The notes: generated from the sequence alone by a model not told the origin. A DNA stretch of 64,000 nucleotides from Vibrio hibernica (GCF_015223435.1 NZ_VHKO01000002.1:120553-184552), one strand, 5' to 3'; positions 1 through 9,613 are shown, counted from the first letter of the stretch. Program-made: numbers and translations.

Positions 1-384
1 CTTACTTATGCCAGTTAGTGTAATAACTGTAGATCTATGTAACTGTTCAACATTCAATTTCGGTATTTCTCCCTAGAAAGAAAAGTATTGCTCAACACAA
101 AAATTTGAGGGCGCATCATAGTCGCCATTGCAGACATTTTCTAGCGGTTTACAGTTAAATAATGGCTAGGACGGAATGTTTACAAGTAAGCCGGGCATTA
201 TCCTCTATTGTTTTGATGATTTCAAAAAAGTTGACATTAAATTCCTATTTATTGTTTTATTGTTTAATTTTTCATCATACTTACAAAATGAAATGGATTA
301 AAAATGCTGGAAACTCGCATCTTGAGTTGGCATGGGTATAATGTGCGCCATAAGCTTATTTGACGCTGTTTGGACAACTAATAC
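1..384. other. Non-coding left edge, upstream of the bax operon
   Basis: I see no convincing coding region here on either strand. It must contain the promoter of the plus-strand operon that starts at 385. A TTGACA hexamer lies near 231-236 and a TATAAT hexamer near 336-341, but they are not correctly spaced to each other, so I do not assign a promoter. Confidence 0.4.
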
Positions 385-1191
385 ATGAATGATGAACTAG
401 AAAAAGAATTCAATGTCGGAGGTGATCTGACGACAGCCTTAAACGGCCAATATGAATTAAAAGCGAGCCAGGTAATAAAAGAGGCTTGGCAGTTAACGAT
501 GAAGTATTTTTTATCATTCTCACCTACCATTTTCCTTTTATTGATTTTACAGATTGCTATCTTCGCCGTGGCGCTGAAACTTCAGCTTGGCGACCCTAGT
601 GTGATCTTACAATTGTTTCAAGATGCCTCGGATATCTCTCAGCATCAAAATATTATTCAATCGATATTCGTTGCTAATTTTAGTTATGAAATTATCAGTG
701 CACCTTTATATGCGGGTGTCTGCCTTATGGCTATGAGTCATACCACCGGTTTTAAAACACAACCTCGTCATATGCTGAAAGGTTTGCAGTTTACCGTTCC
801 TCTTATGGTAATGACCTTGATTGCTTTAACCTTGCAAGGTATTGCTGGGATGGTGTTGCCGTTTTTATCACTATATTTGACTATGGCCTTTAGTCATGCA
901 CCATTATTGATTTGTGAGAAACGACTCACTCCCTTGAAGTCTTTGTTGCTGTCACTAAGAGCAGTCAATAAAAAAATCCTGCCATTAACTGCCATTTATT
1001 TATTAGTTATAATGATGTTTTTTGCAGCGGCACTCTTTTATGGCATTGGCCTTATTTTTGTTTTGCCATTTTATTTTCATGTTAAGGGCGTTCTTTATCG
1101 CGATATGTTCGGCATTCGTTTAAAAGTTGTCTCAGGTGGGGGGAATCCTCCTAATAATGGTAGTAAACAATCTCAGGTATTTAACGCATGA
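385..1191 (+). CDS. Conserved multi-pass inner-membrane protein, function unknown
   Basis: The 268-residue product has a polar N-terminus of about 45 residues followed by roughly five or six hydrophobic segments (near residues 45-65, 105-120, 135-185 and 200-230), so it should sit in the inner membrane. I see no catalytic motif. Its size and topology recall the YciC/UPF0259 type of small membrane protein, but I cannot claim homology. The stop overlaps the ATG of the Bax-like gene by four bases (ATGA), so the two are translationally coupled and probably act in the same envelope process. The start ATG was chosen because it is the first in the frame and precedes a charged N-terminus. Confidence 0.6.
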   Translation: MNDELEKEFNVGGDLTTALNGQYELKASQVIKEAWQLTMKYFLSFSPTIFLLLILQIAIFAVALKLQLGDPSVILQLFQDASDISQHQNIIQSIFVANFSYEIISAPLYAGVCLMAMSHTTGFKTQPRHMLKGLQFTVPLMVMTLIALTLQGIAGMVLPFLSLYLTMAFSHAPLLICEKRLTPLKSLLLSLRAVNKKILPLTAIYLLVIMMFFAAALFYGIGLIFVLPFYFHVKGVLYRDMFGIRLKVVSGGGNPPNNGSKQSQVFNA

Positions 1192-1952
1192 TTAAAAAAC
1201 TCATAATGGCTGTCATCATTTTGGCATTTTGGGCTGTGTATTATTTTCAAAATCATTACTCATCAGATACCACTAAACCTGTTGAAAAAAGCAAAACAGA
1301 AAACGTTGATATCAATGCTAAAAAAATGAATTTTTTCGAACAATTACGTCCTGGCTTTGAAAAGGAAAATCAACGTGTTGAAAGTGAGCGTAGTCAATTA
1401 CTTGAATTACAATCAGCGCTTGCAGAAAAAAATGTCAGCTCTGGTCTGCTAAAAAAGGCTTCAACGCTTGCTCAAATGTATGATGTTTCTTTACCTGAAG
1501 AGGGTGTCACAAAAGACTGGTTAAGTGATATGTTTATACGAGTTAATATTTTACCTGAGGCTCTCGTATTAACTCAGGCGGCAAATGAATCCGCCTGGGG
1601 AACATCTCGTTTTGCTCGGGACGCCAATAACTTCTTTGGCCAATGGTGCTATAGCGAAGGGTGCGGTCTTGTTCCATCGCAACGTGTTGAAGGTGCGACT
1701 CATGAAGTGGCAAAGTTTGATAATCCTCAGGCGTCAATTCATGCTTATTTCATGAATGTAAACCGTAATGATGCTTATAAAGAGTTACGTAATATTCGTC
1801 AAAGTTTGGCTGAGAAAAAAGTGAGTTTATCTTCAACAGCCGCCGCATTAGAATTAACGAATGGGCTATTAAGTTATTCAGAAAGAGGTCAAGACTATAT
1901 AAATGACCTTCAAAGTATGATTAAGCAGAATAAGAATTATTGGAAAAATTAA
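1188..1952 (+). CDS. Bax-like glucosaminidase-domain protein
   Basis: The 254-residue product has an N-terminal hydrophobic anchor (about residues 3-20), a charged coiled linker, and a C-terminal glucosaminidase/Bax domain. The signature ALVLTQAANESAWGTSRFA carries the catalytic-type glutamate of the lysozyme-like fold, followed by the NNFFGQWC block usual in this family. Members cleave, or are expected to cleave, beta-1,4 bonds at N-acetylglucosamine in peptidoglycan. The anchor predicts a periplasmic, membrane-tethered enzyme. It overlaps the upstream membrane-protein gene by 4 bp and is followed within a few bases by the DUF2987 gene, which suggests a three-gene envelope operon. Assignment to the Bax family is confident; the exact substrate is inferred. 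Confidence 0.8.
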   Translation: MIKKLIMAVIILAFWAVYYFQNHYSSDTTKPVEKSKTENVDINAKKMNFFEQLRPGFEKENQRVESERSQLLELQSALAEKNVSSGLLKKASTLAQMYDVSLPEEGVTKDWLSDMFIRVNILPEALVLTQAANESAWGTSRFARDANNFFGQWCYSEGCGLVPSQRVEGATHEVAKFDNPQASIHAYFMNVNRNDAYKELRNIRQSLAEKKVSLSSTAAALELTNGLLSYSERGQDYINDLQSMIKQNKNYWKN

Positions 1953-1954
1953 TA

Positions 1955-2608
1955 ATGAAACGATGGAGATACTCGATATTACTGATGGCACTAACTTGTG
2001 TATTGTCTACACCTGTTTATGCACAGCAATATAGGTTTAATTATTCTAAGCTATACACACAAATGAAGAATAATATAACGGAAGGACACCCTGATATTAA
2101 AGTGGGATTTTTCTTCCAACAGCATGATTCCCCGGATCTCTGTCGTATTGATAAAGCTTGGATGGAAAAAGAAAAACACTATGAAGAGTTTCATATTCCG
2201 GGTAACCAAGAACTGATTGTTCCTCTAGATGATAACTTACGCCAAGTAGGCCCTTTGGTTTATATTAATACTGAAGAGGGAAAACAGTGTGATTTCTCGA
2301 TGGTAGTGATGACTAAGCAGCCTTTATCTGGTGATGTCAATTACGATAAAGTAAAAAGCTTAGTACCTCAAATGGATAAGATGCTTGATGATTTAGGTGG
2401 TATGTTTTCTCGTTGGTTTTCGCCAGATGTTGTTGGCTTGACGCTTGAGTTTTCTAATTTAAATAATGGGTGGATTACTGTTACGAATGGCCAGGATATC
2501 GAAATACGAAGTGGCAAAGCTTTAATAAAGCTAGCTGATTTAAAGTCAGACTCAATTCTACATCTTCCTAAAGCGACATTCAGAACAATGCCATTATTAG
2601 AAAAATAA
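1955..2608 (+). CDS. DUF2987-family periplasmic protein
   Basis: I take the ATG at 1955 as the start because it gives a clean signal peptide (MKRWRYSILLMALTCVLSTP, then VYA before the predicted cut); an in-frame ATG 15 bases upstream lies inside the bax gene. The mature protein of about 195 residues begins with a YRFNYSKLYTQMKNN-type block typical of DUF2987 proteins of Vibrio and Shewanella. No catalytic motif is visible. It is the last gene of the plus-strand operon and ends at a large terminator shared with the convergent ttcA gene. The function is unknown. Confidence 0.65.
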   Translation: MKRWRYSILLMALTCVLSTPVYAQQYRFNYSKLYTQMKNNITEGHPDIKVGFFFQQHDSPDLCRIDKAWMEKEKHYEEFHIPGNQELIVPLDDNLRQVGPLVYINTEEGKQCDFSMVVMTKQPLSGDVNYDKVKSLVPQMDKMLDDLGGMFSRWFSPDVVGLTLEFSNLNNGWITVTNGQDIEIRSGKALIKLADLKSDSILHLPKATFRTMPLLEK

Positions 2609-2643
2609 AATATCTTCGTTTTCAGTTCATCAAATACGAATAT

Positions 2644-2727
2644 AAAAACACCGAAGGTACATAAATAACCCCCAATGTTGGTTGTCCAATTATTTGGGGT
2701 CACTTCAAAACTACCTTCGGTGTTTTT
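2644..2727. terminator. Bidirectional terminator with 16-bp perfect arms
   Basis: The arms AAAAACACCGAAGGTA (2644-2659) and TACCTTCGGTGTTTTT (2712-2727) are perfect inverted repeats separated by 52 bases. The spacer contains a further imperfect pairing (ACCCCCAA with TTTGGGGT). A-tract and T-tract ends make it usable on both strands, for the DUF2987 gene from the left and ttcA from the right. The loop is unusually long for an intrinsic terminator. Confidence 0.7.
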
Positions 2728-2742
2728 TATTTCTATATAGCG

Positions 2743-3690
2743 CTAGATATTACTGACATCTAACTGCATCTTAGGATCAAAGCGGATAACATCTTCATCT
2801 GCCATAGAAGCTTGTGGTATTTCTTCTTTATCAAAACCAATATCACCCCCATTGATTACTCCAGAGTCACGGTCTATGGATTTAAAATCAAACAGTTCGT
2901 AATCAGCTAAATGGCTTGGCACTACATTTTGTACCGCTTTAAACATAGTTTCAATTCGGCCAGGGAAACGCTTATCCCACTCATTGAGCATTTGTTTAAT
3001 GTTTTGGCGCTGTAAATTTGGTTGAGATCCACATAAATTACACGGAATGATAGGGTATTCGCGTAAGTCGGAATACTTGATAATATCTTTTTCACGGCAA
3101 TAAGCTAATGGACGAATGACAACGTGCTCACCATTATCTGAAACCAACTTGGGTGGCATCGCTTTTAATTTACCGCCATGAAACATGTTCAGGAATAATG
3201 TCTCTAAGATATCATCACGATGGTGGCCTAAGGCAATTTTTGTCGCGCCAATCTCTTTAGCTGTACGGTATAAAATACCACGGCGTAAACGTGAACATAG
3301 AGAACATGTTGTTTTACCTTCAGGCACTTTATCTTGAACAATTGAATAAGTATCTTCAGTGACGATTTTGTACTCAACACCTAATTCATCAAGGTAAGCT
3401 GGAAGAATATGATCAGGAAAGCCCGGTTGTTTTTGATCTAGGTTTACAGCAATGAGTTCAAAATGAATAGGAGCACTTTTCTTTAAGCTCATTAAGATAT
3501 CTAACATGGTGAAACTATCTTTCCCACCAGATAAACACACCATAATGCGATCACCATCTTCAATCATATTGTAATCAGCAATGGCTTGACCAGTATTACG
3601 ACGAATACGTTTTTGTAGCTTATTGAAATCATATTGTTTAGCTTTATCAGCAGACTCGGTTTCTGGTGTGATATTTTGATTTGAACTCAT
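2743..3690 (-). CDS. ttcA: TtcA, tRNA 2-thiocytidine(32) synthetase
   Basis: This 315-residue PP-loop ATPase thiolates C32 of certain tRNAs in the cytoplasm. The N-terminal half carries the PP-loop [12 protein letters not shown]. Two CxxC motifs that hold the Fe-S cluster follow, in the segments CSLCSR and CNLCGSQ. The length and order fit the TtcA family. In Vibrio and enterobacteria ttcA lies next to uspE and fnr, as here. It is separated from uspE by a terminator hairpin at 3775-3806, so it probably has its own promoter. The C-terminal extension rich in acidic residues is usual in Vibrio homologues. Confidence 0.95.
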   Translation of the reverse strand: MSSNQNITPETESADKAKQYDFNKLQKRIRRNTGQAIADYNMIEDGDRIMVCLSGGKDSFTMLDILMSLKKSAPIHFELIAVNLDQKQPGFPDHILPAYLDELGVEYKIVTEDTYSIVQDKVPEGKTTCSLCSRLRRGILYRTAKEIGATKIALGHHRDDILETLFLNMFHGGKLKAMPPKLVSDNGEHVVIRPLAYCREKDIIKYSDLREYPIIPCNLCGSQPNLQRQNIKQMLNEWDKRFPGRIETMFKAVQNVVPSHLADYELFDFKSIDRDSGVINGGDIGFDKEEIPQASMADEDVIRFDPKMQLDVSNI

Positions 3691-3774
3691 GGTGATAGAC
3701 CTTAACTTACCAAAACGCTTATGTAGTACATATGTTCAATACATAAATGAAGGCCGTATCATACCCACAAATAA

Positions 3775-3806
3775 TAAAAGAGCAATACGATGTAATTGCT
3801 CTTTTA
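3775..3806 (-). terminator. Terminator after uspE
   Basis: Arms TAAAAGAGCAAT and ATTGCTCTTTTA pair perfectly over 12 bp around an 8-base loop, 27 bases past the uspE stop. The A/T ends make it bidirectional in principle, but the flanking genes both run leftwards. Confidence 0.75.
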
Positions 3807-3832
3807 GAATAGTGGATAGCTGTAATGACAAC

Positions 3833-4774
3833 TTAATTATTAGGATCGAGTGGGCTTATATAGCCATGAGGCTTAAGGGCAAGAATATCACAGTTAATTT
3901 TATCAATAACGTTTTCAGCAGTGTTACCAATAAAGACCGCAGATAATCCCGTCCTTCCTGTTGTTCCTATAATCACAAGTCCTGCTCTGACTTCTGTAGC
4001 GACTTTAGGAATTACATCTTCAGGAAGCCCTTCGAGAACTCGAGTATGATCTTCATCAATCGTATATTTTTGTCGTAGTGCTTTCATTGACGTTAAATGA
4101 AAACCGCGAACTGCATCAGTATAAGAGGTTGGATCAAATTCAGGTAGCTCAACTGTTACGTTTGCTGGCGTCACAGGGTAAGAGTTTGCTAAATAAACCT
4201 CTGCATTAAGCGGTTTCGAAAACTTAATAGCTTGCTCTGTCATATAGTGATTTAGTGATACATGTGTTTCGCTTTCAGATCCAACATGAACAGAGGCCAC
4301 AATACTTCCATTGAGAGGCCAATCATGATTTTTGACCAATAAAACAGGGCAAGGGCATTTACGCAACAAATGCCAATCAGTAGGCGTGAAAAACACAGTC
4401 TCTAAGGTATCGTGCTTTCTCGTCGCTTTCAGGAGTAAATCATGTTCCCCAGCAAAAATCTCACCAATAATGGCTTCGAATGGGCGATGATGCCAAATAA
4501 CTTTAATTGTAAACTGAATACCCGCTTGAAGGTAAGGTGCAGCTACTTCTTTCATCCATTCTTCACGTTGTTGTATCACACCTCGGCGCATAGCATCACG
4601 TTCATCAGAAGATAACATTGATGTCATGTCATAGGAGAAATCATAGATTGAAAGAAAGAAAGTAATCGGTGTAGGGGTTGGGAAATCTCGAACAATTTGA
4701 AAAGCACGTGACAGTGCAGATTGTTCAGTGTTGTTGACGTCAGCTACGACTAAAATGCTTTTATATTCATCCAT
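3833..4774 (-). CDS. uspE: UspE, tandem universal stress protein
   Basis: The 313-residue product is two Usp domains in tandem. Domain 1 starts with YKSILVVADVNN. Domain 2 ends with LVIIGTTGRTGLSAVFIGNTAE, the nucleotide-binding type Usp signature (G-2x-G-9x-G-S/T). In E. coli UspE is a cytoplasmic stress protein linked to motility, adhesion and DNA-damage survival. The gene lies directly downstream of fnr, as in enterobacteria, but a terminator lies between the two, so independent transcription is likely. Confidence 0.92.
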   Translation of the reverse strand: MDEYKSILVVADVNNTEQSALSRAFQIVRDFPTPTPITFFLSIYDFSYDMTSMLSSDERDAMRRGVIQQREEWMKEVAAPYLQAGIQFTIKVIWHHRPFEAIIGEIFAGEHDLLLKATRKHDTLETVFFTPTDWHLLRKCPCPVLLVKNHDWPLNGSIVASVHVGSESETHVSLNHYMTEQAIKFSKPLNAEVYLANSYPVTPANVTVELPEFDPTSYTDAVRGFHLTSMKALRQKYTIDEDHTRVLEGLPEDVIPKVATEVRAGLVIIGTTGRTGLSAVFIGNTAENVIDKINCDILALKPHGYISPLDPNN

Positions 4775-4881
4775 AACAGCTTCCTTAACTTTTCAATATA
4801 ATCAATATACGAATTTGTCTCTCACTAACTGTAGCTGAATCTTATTTGTTTTTTAAGTACATAGATCAATCTTTAAAGAGA

Positions 4882-4914
4882 AAAAAGGCCGAATGCACAT
4901 ATATTCGACCTTTT
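4882..4914 (-). terminator. Terminator between fnr and uspE
   Basis: On the minus strand a hairpin AAAGGTCGAAT / ATTCGGCCTTT (one G-T pair) is followed by a run of T, 22 bases after the fnr stop. Confidence 0.7.
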
Positions 4915-4935
4915 AACTATTTGATTTGACGATTG

Positions 4936-5682
4936 TTAATCATTGACCACACCAGCTAACTTCTGTAATTCATCATGGTTATTAATCGTAATGTATTTGC
5001 CTTTAACTGCTAAAATATCGCTTTTTTGGAAACGACCTAATAAGCGACTGATAGTTTCCACAGTTAAACCAAGATAATTGCCAATGTCACCGCGAGTCAT
5101 GGTTAAGCGAAACTCTCGAGGAGAGAAACCTCGCTGAGAGAAGCGTGTTGATAGGTTGTAAAGAAATGCAGCCAAACGTTCCTCTGCATTTTTCTTTGAA
5201 AGTAAAAGGATCATATTTTGATCGCCTTTGATTTCATTACTCATCAAACGCATGATTTGTTGGCGTAATTTAGGCATCTTTCCTGATAAGTCATCTAAGG
5301 TTTCATATGGAATTTCACATATCATCGAAGTTTCAAGTGCTTGTGCAAAACTTGGGTGTGAATTTTCATTAATTGCATCAAAACCAATCAAATCACCAGC
5401 AAGATGAAATGCAGTAATTTGCTCATCACCTTGTTCTGTAATTGTATAACTTTTGATCGTGCCAGAGCGAATTGCATACAAAGATTTAAGATCATCTCCA
5501 GCTTTAAAGATCTCTTGACCCTTTTGAATCGGCTTTTTTCGCTCGATAATTTCATCTAACTGATCAAGTTCAGAGTCATTTAATGTAAAAGGAATACATA
5601 GCTGACTGATACTACAATCCTGACAATGAATTGCACTACCGCCAGGTTGGATACGTTTCGTTTTCGAGTTATCAGAAGTCAT
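4936..5682 (-). CDS. fnr: Fnr, oxygen-sensing Fe-S transcription regulator
   Basis: The 248-residue CRP/FNR protein has the N-terminal cysteine cluster that ligates the 4Fe-4S centre ([11 protein letters not shown]) and a fourth cysteine in the cyclic-nucleotide-like domain (SMICEIPYE). The C-terminal HTH contains the recognition helix [14 protein letters not shown], whose E-xx-SR core reads TTGAT half-sites. It switches metabolism to microaerobic and anaerobic respiration when oxygen falls. It lies beside the cbb3 oxidase cluster, a likely target. A perfect FNR box immediately upstream points to autoregulation. Confidence 0.96.
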   Translation of the reverse strand: MTSDNSKTKRIQPGGSAIHCQDCSISQLCIPFTLNDSELDQLDEIIERKKPIQKGQEIFKAGDDLKSLYAIRSGTIKSYTITEQGDEQITAFHLAGDLIGFDAINENSHPSFAQALETSMICEIPYETLDDLSGKMPKLRQQIMRLMSNEIKGDQNMILLLSKKNAEERLAAFLYNLSTRFSQRGFSPREFRLTMTRGDIGNYLGLTVETISRLLGRFQKSDILAVKGKYITINNHDELQKLAGVVND

Positions 5683-5701
5683 AAATTACCAAGCGTTATA
5701 A

Positions 5702-5715
5702 TTGATATGTATCAA
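5702..5715. promoter_or_regulatory. FNR box upstream of fnr
   Basis: TTGATATGTATCAA is a perfect match to the FNR consensus TTGAT-N4-ATCAA and lies 20 bases before the fnr start codon. Its closeness to the start suggests negative autoregulation, as known for E. coli fnr. Confidence 0.8.
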
Positions 5716-5819
5716 TATTTTAGCAGTATATGAAGCTAAAGGATAGGTGAAAGTGGTATGTGGTGAATGTAATAAATCACCATATAGGTTATTTAATTTT
5801 ATATAATAAATTCAAATGA

Positions 5820-6491
5820 TTACAAAAATTTCAATATGGATTGATAGAGTTGAAATAGTCCATAAATGAAGAGTAATGAGGCACCTAATCGTCGAATAAA
5901 CAATCGTCGAATCCAAACTTTTAACTTTCCGGTACTGACGCCAACAGCAAGCATTAAAGGGAGGGTGCCCAAACCAAAGAACAGCATGACTAAAGCACCT
6001 TGCTCAGCGCTACCGGCTGCGGCAGACCAAGTCAGCATTGAATACACCATGCCACAAGGTAACCATCCCCAGATAAACCCAAAAGGAATGGCATAAATAG
6101 GGTGTTTAATAGGTAAAAGCTTCTGTCCTATTGGCGATATATACTTCCATATGTATTGACCAATTTTTTCTATATGGAGTAATCCTTGCCACCACTGCCC
6201 AATATAAAGAGCTAAAATAATCATAAATAGAGATGACATAACACGCAGCCATGCCAATGAATTATTAATACCTGAAAATTGTATGATGGTCGATAAAGAC
6301 CCGCCAATGAGAGCGCCTATTAAGCTATAACTTGCGATTCGACCTAGATTATAGAAAAGAGGATTGAGCCAGCTAGATTTTGGTGAGGTTTGCCCTAAGT
6401 TCATTAACCCTGCAATACCACCACACATCCCCATACAATGACCAGCACCTAATACACCGATCAAAAACGCTGCGATCCAGTCTTGTGTCAT
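5820..6491 (-). CDS. TauE/SafE-like membrane transporter linked to cbb3 assembly
   Basis: The 223-residue protein has about six membrane segments and belongs to the COG2836 group of sulfite-exporter-like proteins. Conserved cysteines appear in GHCMGMCGG at the N-terminus and in WLPCGMVYS, which suggests binding of a thiophilic metal. In Vibrio and relatives this gene regularly follows ccoS, and a role in copper handling or heme-copper oxidase maturation is often suggested; that role is inference here. Its ATG overlaps the ccoS stop by four bases, so it is the last gene of the ccoHIS unit. Confidence 0.8.
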   Translation of the reverse strand: MTQDWIAAFLIGVLGAGHCMGMCGGIAGLMNLGQTSPKSSWLNPLFYNLGRIASYSLIGALIGGSLSTIIQFSGINNSLAWLRVMSSLFMIILALYIGQWWQGLLHIEKIGQYIWKYISPIGQKLLPIKHPIYAIPFGFIWGWLPCGMVYSMLTWSAAAGSAEQGALVMLFFGLGTLPLMLAVGVSTGKLKVWIRRLFIRRLGASLLFIYGLFQLYQSILKFL

Positions 6492-6673
6492 GGTGCTTTT
6501 TTATCCGATTGACTATTTACTTTCGGTTTATCTTCGTTGTCATCAAAAAGAATGCTGTGTCCTTGACGATCGAGATCATCAAACTGATCACTTTTGACAG
6601 CCCAAATAAAAATCGCAACCGCAATGCATACAAAGATGATAGCAATGGGGATTAAAATATATAAACTTTCCAT
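6488..6673 (-). CDS. ccoS: CcoS, cbb3 oxidase maturation protein
   Basis: This 61-residue protein has a single N-terminal membrane helix (LYILIPIAIIFVCIAVAIFIW) and the family motif WAVKSDQFDDLDRQG that ends with an acidic, cytoplasmic tail. CcoS is needed for heme and copper insertion into the cbb3 oxidase. It overlaps ccoI by one base and the transporter gene by four, which is tight coupling within the assembly operon. Confidence 0.9.
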   Translation of the reverse strand: MESLYILIPIAIIFVCIAVAIFIWAVKSDQFDDLDRQGHSILFDDNEDKPKVNSQSDKKAP

Positions 6674-9081
6674 TATTTTAATAGCCTTAAAGAATTGGTA
6701 ACCACAATAATAGAGCTGGTAGACATCCCTAAAACCGCAATATATGGCGCAACAAGTCCCATTACCGCAAGAGGTAAAATAATGAGATTATAGCCAAGCG
6801 CCCAAGCAAGATTTTGCCTGATAATACGACGAGTAAACAGAGCTAACTGTCTAGCCTCTAAAATTCGGTCTAGTCTATCTCCCAACAGCACCATATCGGC
6901 AGATGCTTTAGCAACATCTGAACCTCCGCCCATCGCTACAGATAAGTGAGAACCAGCCAACGTTGGGGCATCATTTATACCATCGCCAATCATTAACGTT
7001 ATTTTAGTTTTATTCAGTTCTTTTAAATAATGCAGTTTATCTTCCGGTTTAGCTTGGAAAACATAATCTTTCACACCTAAATTATTCGCGACTTTACTGG
7101 CACTAGATTCAGTATCGCCCGTTAAGATGGTGATATCCAATCCTTTAGATTGTATTGCTTGAATAAAATCAGGCGTTTCAGGTCGAATCGGGTCACTGTA
7201 TTCAAAGCTGGCAATCAATTGACCATTTGAGGTTAAATAAATAGCCGAAGTTTTTGATGATGGTTCTAATAATGTTTGCTCTGAATGCATTAAGGCAAAT
7301 TCCAACGTTCCAATACGCCATTCTTCATCTTGGTAGAATCCAGACAAACCTGAGCCTATAACATTATTCACCTGAGTAAATTCTATAGAAGTATCCAACT
7401 TATCACGAAATGCCTTTGCGATAGGGTGATTAGCATGTTGCTCTAAACCTGCTGCAATATTTAAGCATTGTAATGTGGAGAGTTCTCTTTCTATAGCAAA
7501 TGGGCTTAATGTTGTTTGGTCGATATGAATATTACCAGTGGTGAGCGTGCCTGTTTTATCAAGAACAATATGATTCACTCTACATAAAGTCTCAAATACA
7601 TGTCCTTTACGTAATAAAATGCCTAAGCTACCTAGACGGGATGTTGCACAGGTTACTGCTGTTGGTGTCGCCAGTGAAAGCGCACAAGGACAGGTTGCTA
7701 CTAATACGGAAAGCATAATCCAAAATGCAGATTCTGGTTGATATTGATGCCAGTAGATCCAAGTAAATAATGCAATCACTAGAATGATAGCAACAAAATA
7801 TTTAGCAATTCGATCCGCTATTTCAGCAACTTTTGGCTTTGAAAATTCAGCTTCATCTTGTAGGCGAACAATACTAGAAATAACAGAGTCAGCTTTATGG
7901 CGTGTCACTTCTAAATCAAAAGATTCATCAACATTTATGGTGCCGGCAAAGATAAAATCACCAACCGTTTTTAATACAGGAATTGATTCGCCGGTTAACA
8001 TCGATTCATCAACTTGAGTTGTCGAGTTGATAATTTTGCCATCCGCGGGAATATGCTCACCAGGTAGAACCCGAACGACGTCACCAATCTGTAAACTTCT
8101 GACTGGAATTTGTGAACCATCAACTTTTCTTGCCATGGCAGGGATTAGTTTCAATAAATTGGCACTTGCTGTGGCGGCTTTTCGACGAGCCCGCATTTCT
8201 AAAAAACGGCCAATCAGTAAGAAGAAGGTAAACATTGAGATGGATTCAAAAAACACTTCACCTTTACCCGCGACCGTTGCCCATACACTAGCGAAGTATG
8301 CAAAGATAAGGGCAATTGATACGGGAACATCCATGCCTAAACTGCGAGCTTTTAAACTACGCCATGCGTTAAGGTAGAAGGGCTGAGCGGAATAAAGCAA
8401 TACCGGGGTTGCGAAAATCAAACTAACGTAGCGCAAATATTGTTTGAATTCACTGTCGAGATCTGAAAATACTTCAAAATACAAAGCTACCGCTAGCATC
8501 ATGACTTGCATTGTGGCCAGGCCTGCAACCCCGAGACGATAAAGATATTGCTTCATCATTTGATGGTAGCTTTCTTCTTGTTTATTTGGTTCAAAGGGGG
8601 CAGCTTTATAGCCTAATTGATGAATAGCGTTCAGAAGCTGGCTTAATTGCGTTTGAGTATCATCCCAACTTAAAATTGCGCGACTGGTTGTTATATTTAC
8701 TCTTATTTGAATAACGCCAATTTGAGCGCTTAATTGTCTTTCAATTAACCAGGCACAGGCCGCGCATGATATACCATCTAGTGAGAGTGTTATTTCAGAA
8801 ATGTCCTCACTAAAGCGAACAAACTCACTCTGTACTTCCTTATTATCGTAATGAATTAGCTCTTTAAGTTGCTCAGGGACTAGATCTGCTTTTTCAGCCG
8901 TAGCGGTGCGATACTGGTAATAAGAAACTAGTCCACTCTCTAAAATGGTCTGAGCGACCGATTGGCACCCAGGACAACACATTACCCTAAGTTCCCCTAG
9001 AATTTCGATGCTGAAACTGGCTTTGTCGGGAACAATATCACCGCAATGATAACATTCTTTTGGTGCCGAATTTTGTATCAT
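6673..9081 (-). CDS. ccoI: CcoI, copper-transporting P1B-type ATPase
   Basis: I start the gene at the ATG at 9081 (802 residues), 8 bases after ccoH; the longer frame would overlap ccoH by some 60 bases. Features in order: N-terminal cysteines (CYHCGD, CCPGCQ), a heavy-metal-associated domain with GISCAAC, eight membrane segments with the ion-path motif TCPCALSL, the phosphorylation motif DKTGTLT and the hinge GDGINDAPTLAGS. The enzyme moves copper across the inner membrane for insertion into the CcoN binuclear centre, and belongs to the slow CopA2/FixI group that has the extra N-terminal Cys-rich segment. Confidence 0.94.
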   Translation of the reverse strand: MIQNSAPKECYHCGDIVPDKASFSIEILGELRVMCCPGCQSVAQTILESGLVSYYQYRTATAEKADLVPEQLKELIHYDNKEVQSEFVRFSEDISEITLSLDGISCAACAWLIERQLSAQIGVIQIRVNITTSRAILSWDDTQTQLSQLLNAIHQLGYKAAPFEPNKQEESYHQMMKQYLYRLGVAGLATMQVMMLAVALYFEVFSDLDSEFKQYLRYVSLIFATPVLLYSAQPFYLNAWRSLKARSLGMDVPVSIALIFAYFASVWATVAGKGEVFFESISMFTFFLLIGRFLEMRARRKAATASANLLKLIPAMARKVDGSQIPVRSLQIGDVVRVLPGEHIPADGKIINSTTQVDESMLTGESIPVLKTVGDFIFAGTINVDESFDLEVTRHKADSVISSIVRLQDEAEFSKPKVAEIADRIAKYFVAIILVIALFTWIYWHQYQPESAFWIMLSVLVATCPCALSLATPTAVTCATSRLGSLGILLRKGHVFETLCRVNHIVLDKTGTLTTGNIHIDQTTLSPFAIERELSTLQCLNIAAGLEQHANHPIAKAFRDKLDTSIEFTQVNNVIGSGLSGFYQDEEWRIGTLEFALMHSEQTLLEPSSKTSAIYLTSNGQLIASFEYSDPIRPETPDFIQAIQSKGLDITILTGDTESSASKVANNLGVKDYVFQAKPEDKLHYLKELNKTKITLMIGDGINDAPTLAGSHLSVAMGGGSDVAKASADMVLLGDRLDRILEARQLALFTRRIIRQNLAWALGYNLIILPLAVMGLVAPYIAVLGMSTSSIIVVTNSLRLLK

Positions 9082-9089
9082 GATAAGCC

Positions 9090-9569
9090 TTAATTCAGTA
9101 AAACGGTCGGTGATTCTGAAGGGAAAGTAACTTTGCCTTGGATTAACCATTCACTATCATGTGGTTGTAGTTTCATAAACCATGGGCCTTGAATGGGTGA
9201 TGATAAATTAACGCGGTATCGTCCATTTGCATCTGATGTGATCGTTTGCTCGAAATCGCGATCTGGTAGTGTTCGATGAGTAAACGACACATTGAGAGCT
9301 GGGTAAAATGTTAATGAACCTTTATCTAAAGTAACTTCAACACCAGTTGCAGTTGAACTAACGGAAGCCTTTAATTTAAAAGCTTTTGCGACATGAATTT
9401 TAGTTAAGTCGACGTTAATACCTTTACCTTCTTTATAATAATCTTCAGAGACCAGATTAACGCTATTTTGAACAAATAAGCCTAAGGTCACGAAACTACC
9501 AATAACGGCTGACAGTGGAAGAAATAAAAGGAACCACGGCCAAAACTGCTTATACCAGGGTTTTTGCAT
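9090..9569 (-). CDS. ccoH: CcoH/FixH-family cbb3 assembly protein
   Basis: The 159-residue protein has one N-terminal membrane helix (WPWFLLFLPLSAVIGSFVTLG) and a periplasmic FixH domain including VSEDYYKEGKGINVDL. FixH/CcoH proteins stay bound to the oxidase during assembly. The gene lies between ccoP and ccoI, with a hairpin at 9591-9613 separating it from the structural genes, so expression of the assembly genes is probably lowered relative to ccoNOQP. Confidence 0.9.
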   Translation of the reverse strand: MQKPWYKQFWPWFLLFLPLSAVIGSFVTLGLFVQNSVNLVSEDYYKEGKGINVDLTKIHVAKAFKLKASVSSTATGVEVTLDKGSLTFYPALNVSFTHRTLPDRDFEQTITSDANGRYRVNLSSPIQGPWFMKLQPHDSEWLIQGKVTFPSESPTVLLN

Positions 9570-9590
9570 AATATACTCGTAGGATAAATA

Positions 9591-9613
9591 AACAGCCCCA
9601 GAGCGGGGCTGTT
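9591..9613 (-). terminator. Hairpin between ccoP and ccoH
   Basis: AACAGCCCC and GGGGCTGTT pair perfectly over 9 bp with a 5-base loop, just after the ccoP stop. The T-run after it is weak (GTTTATTT), so it may be a partial terminator or an RNA-stabilising end that sets the ratio of structural to assembly proteins. Confidence 0.65.
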
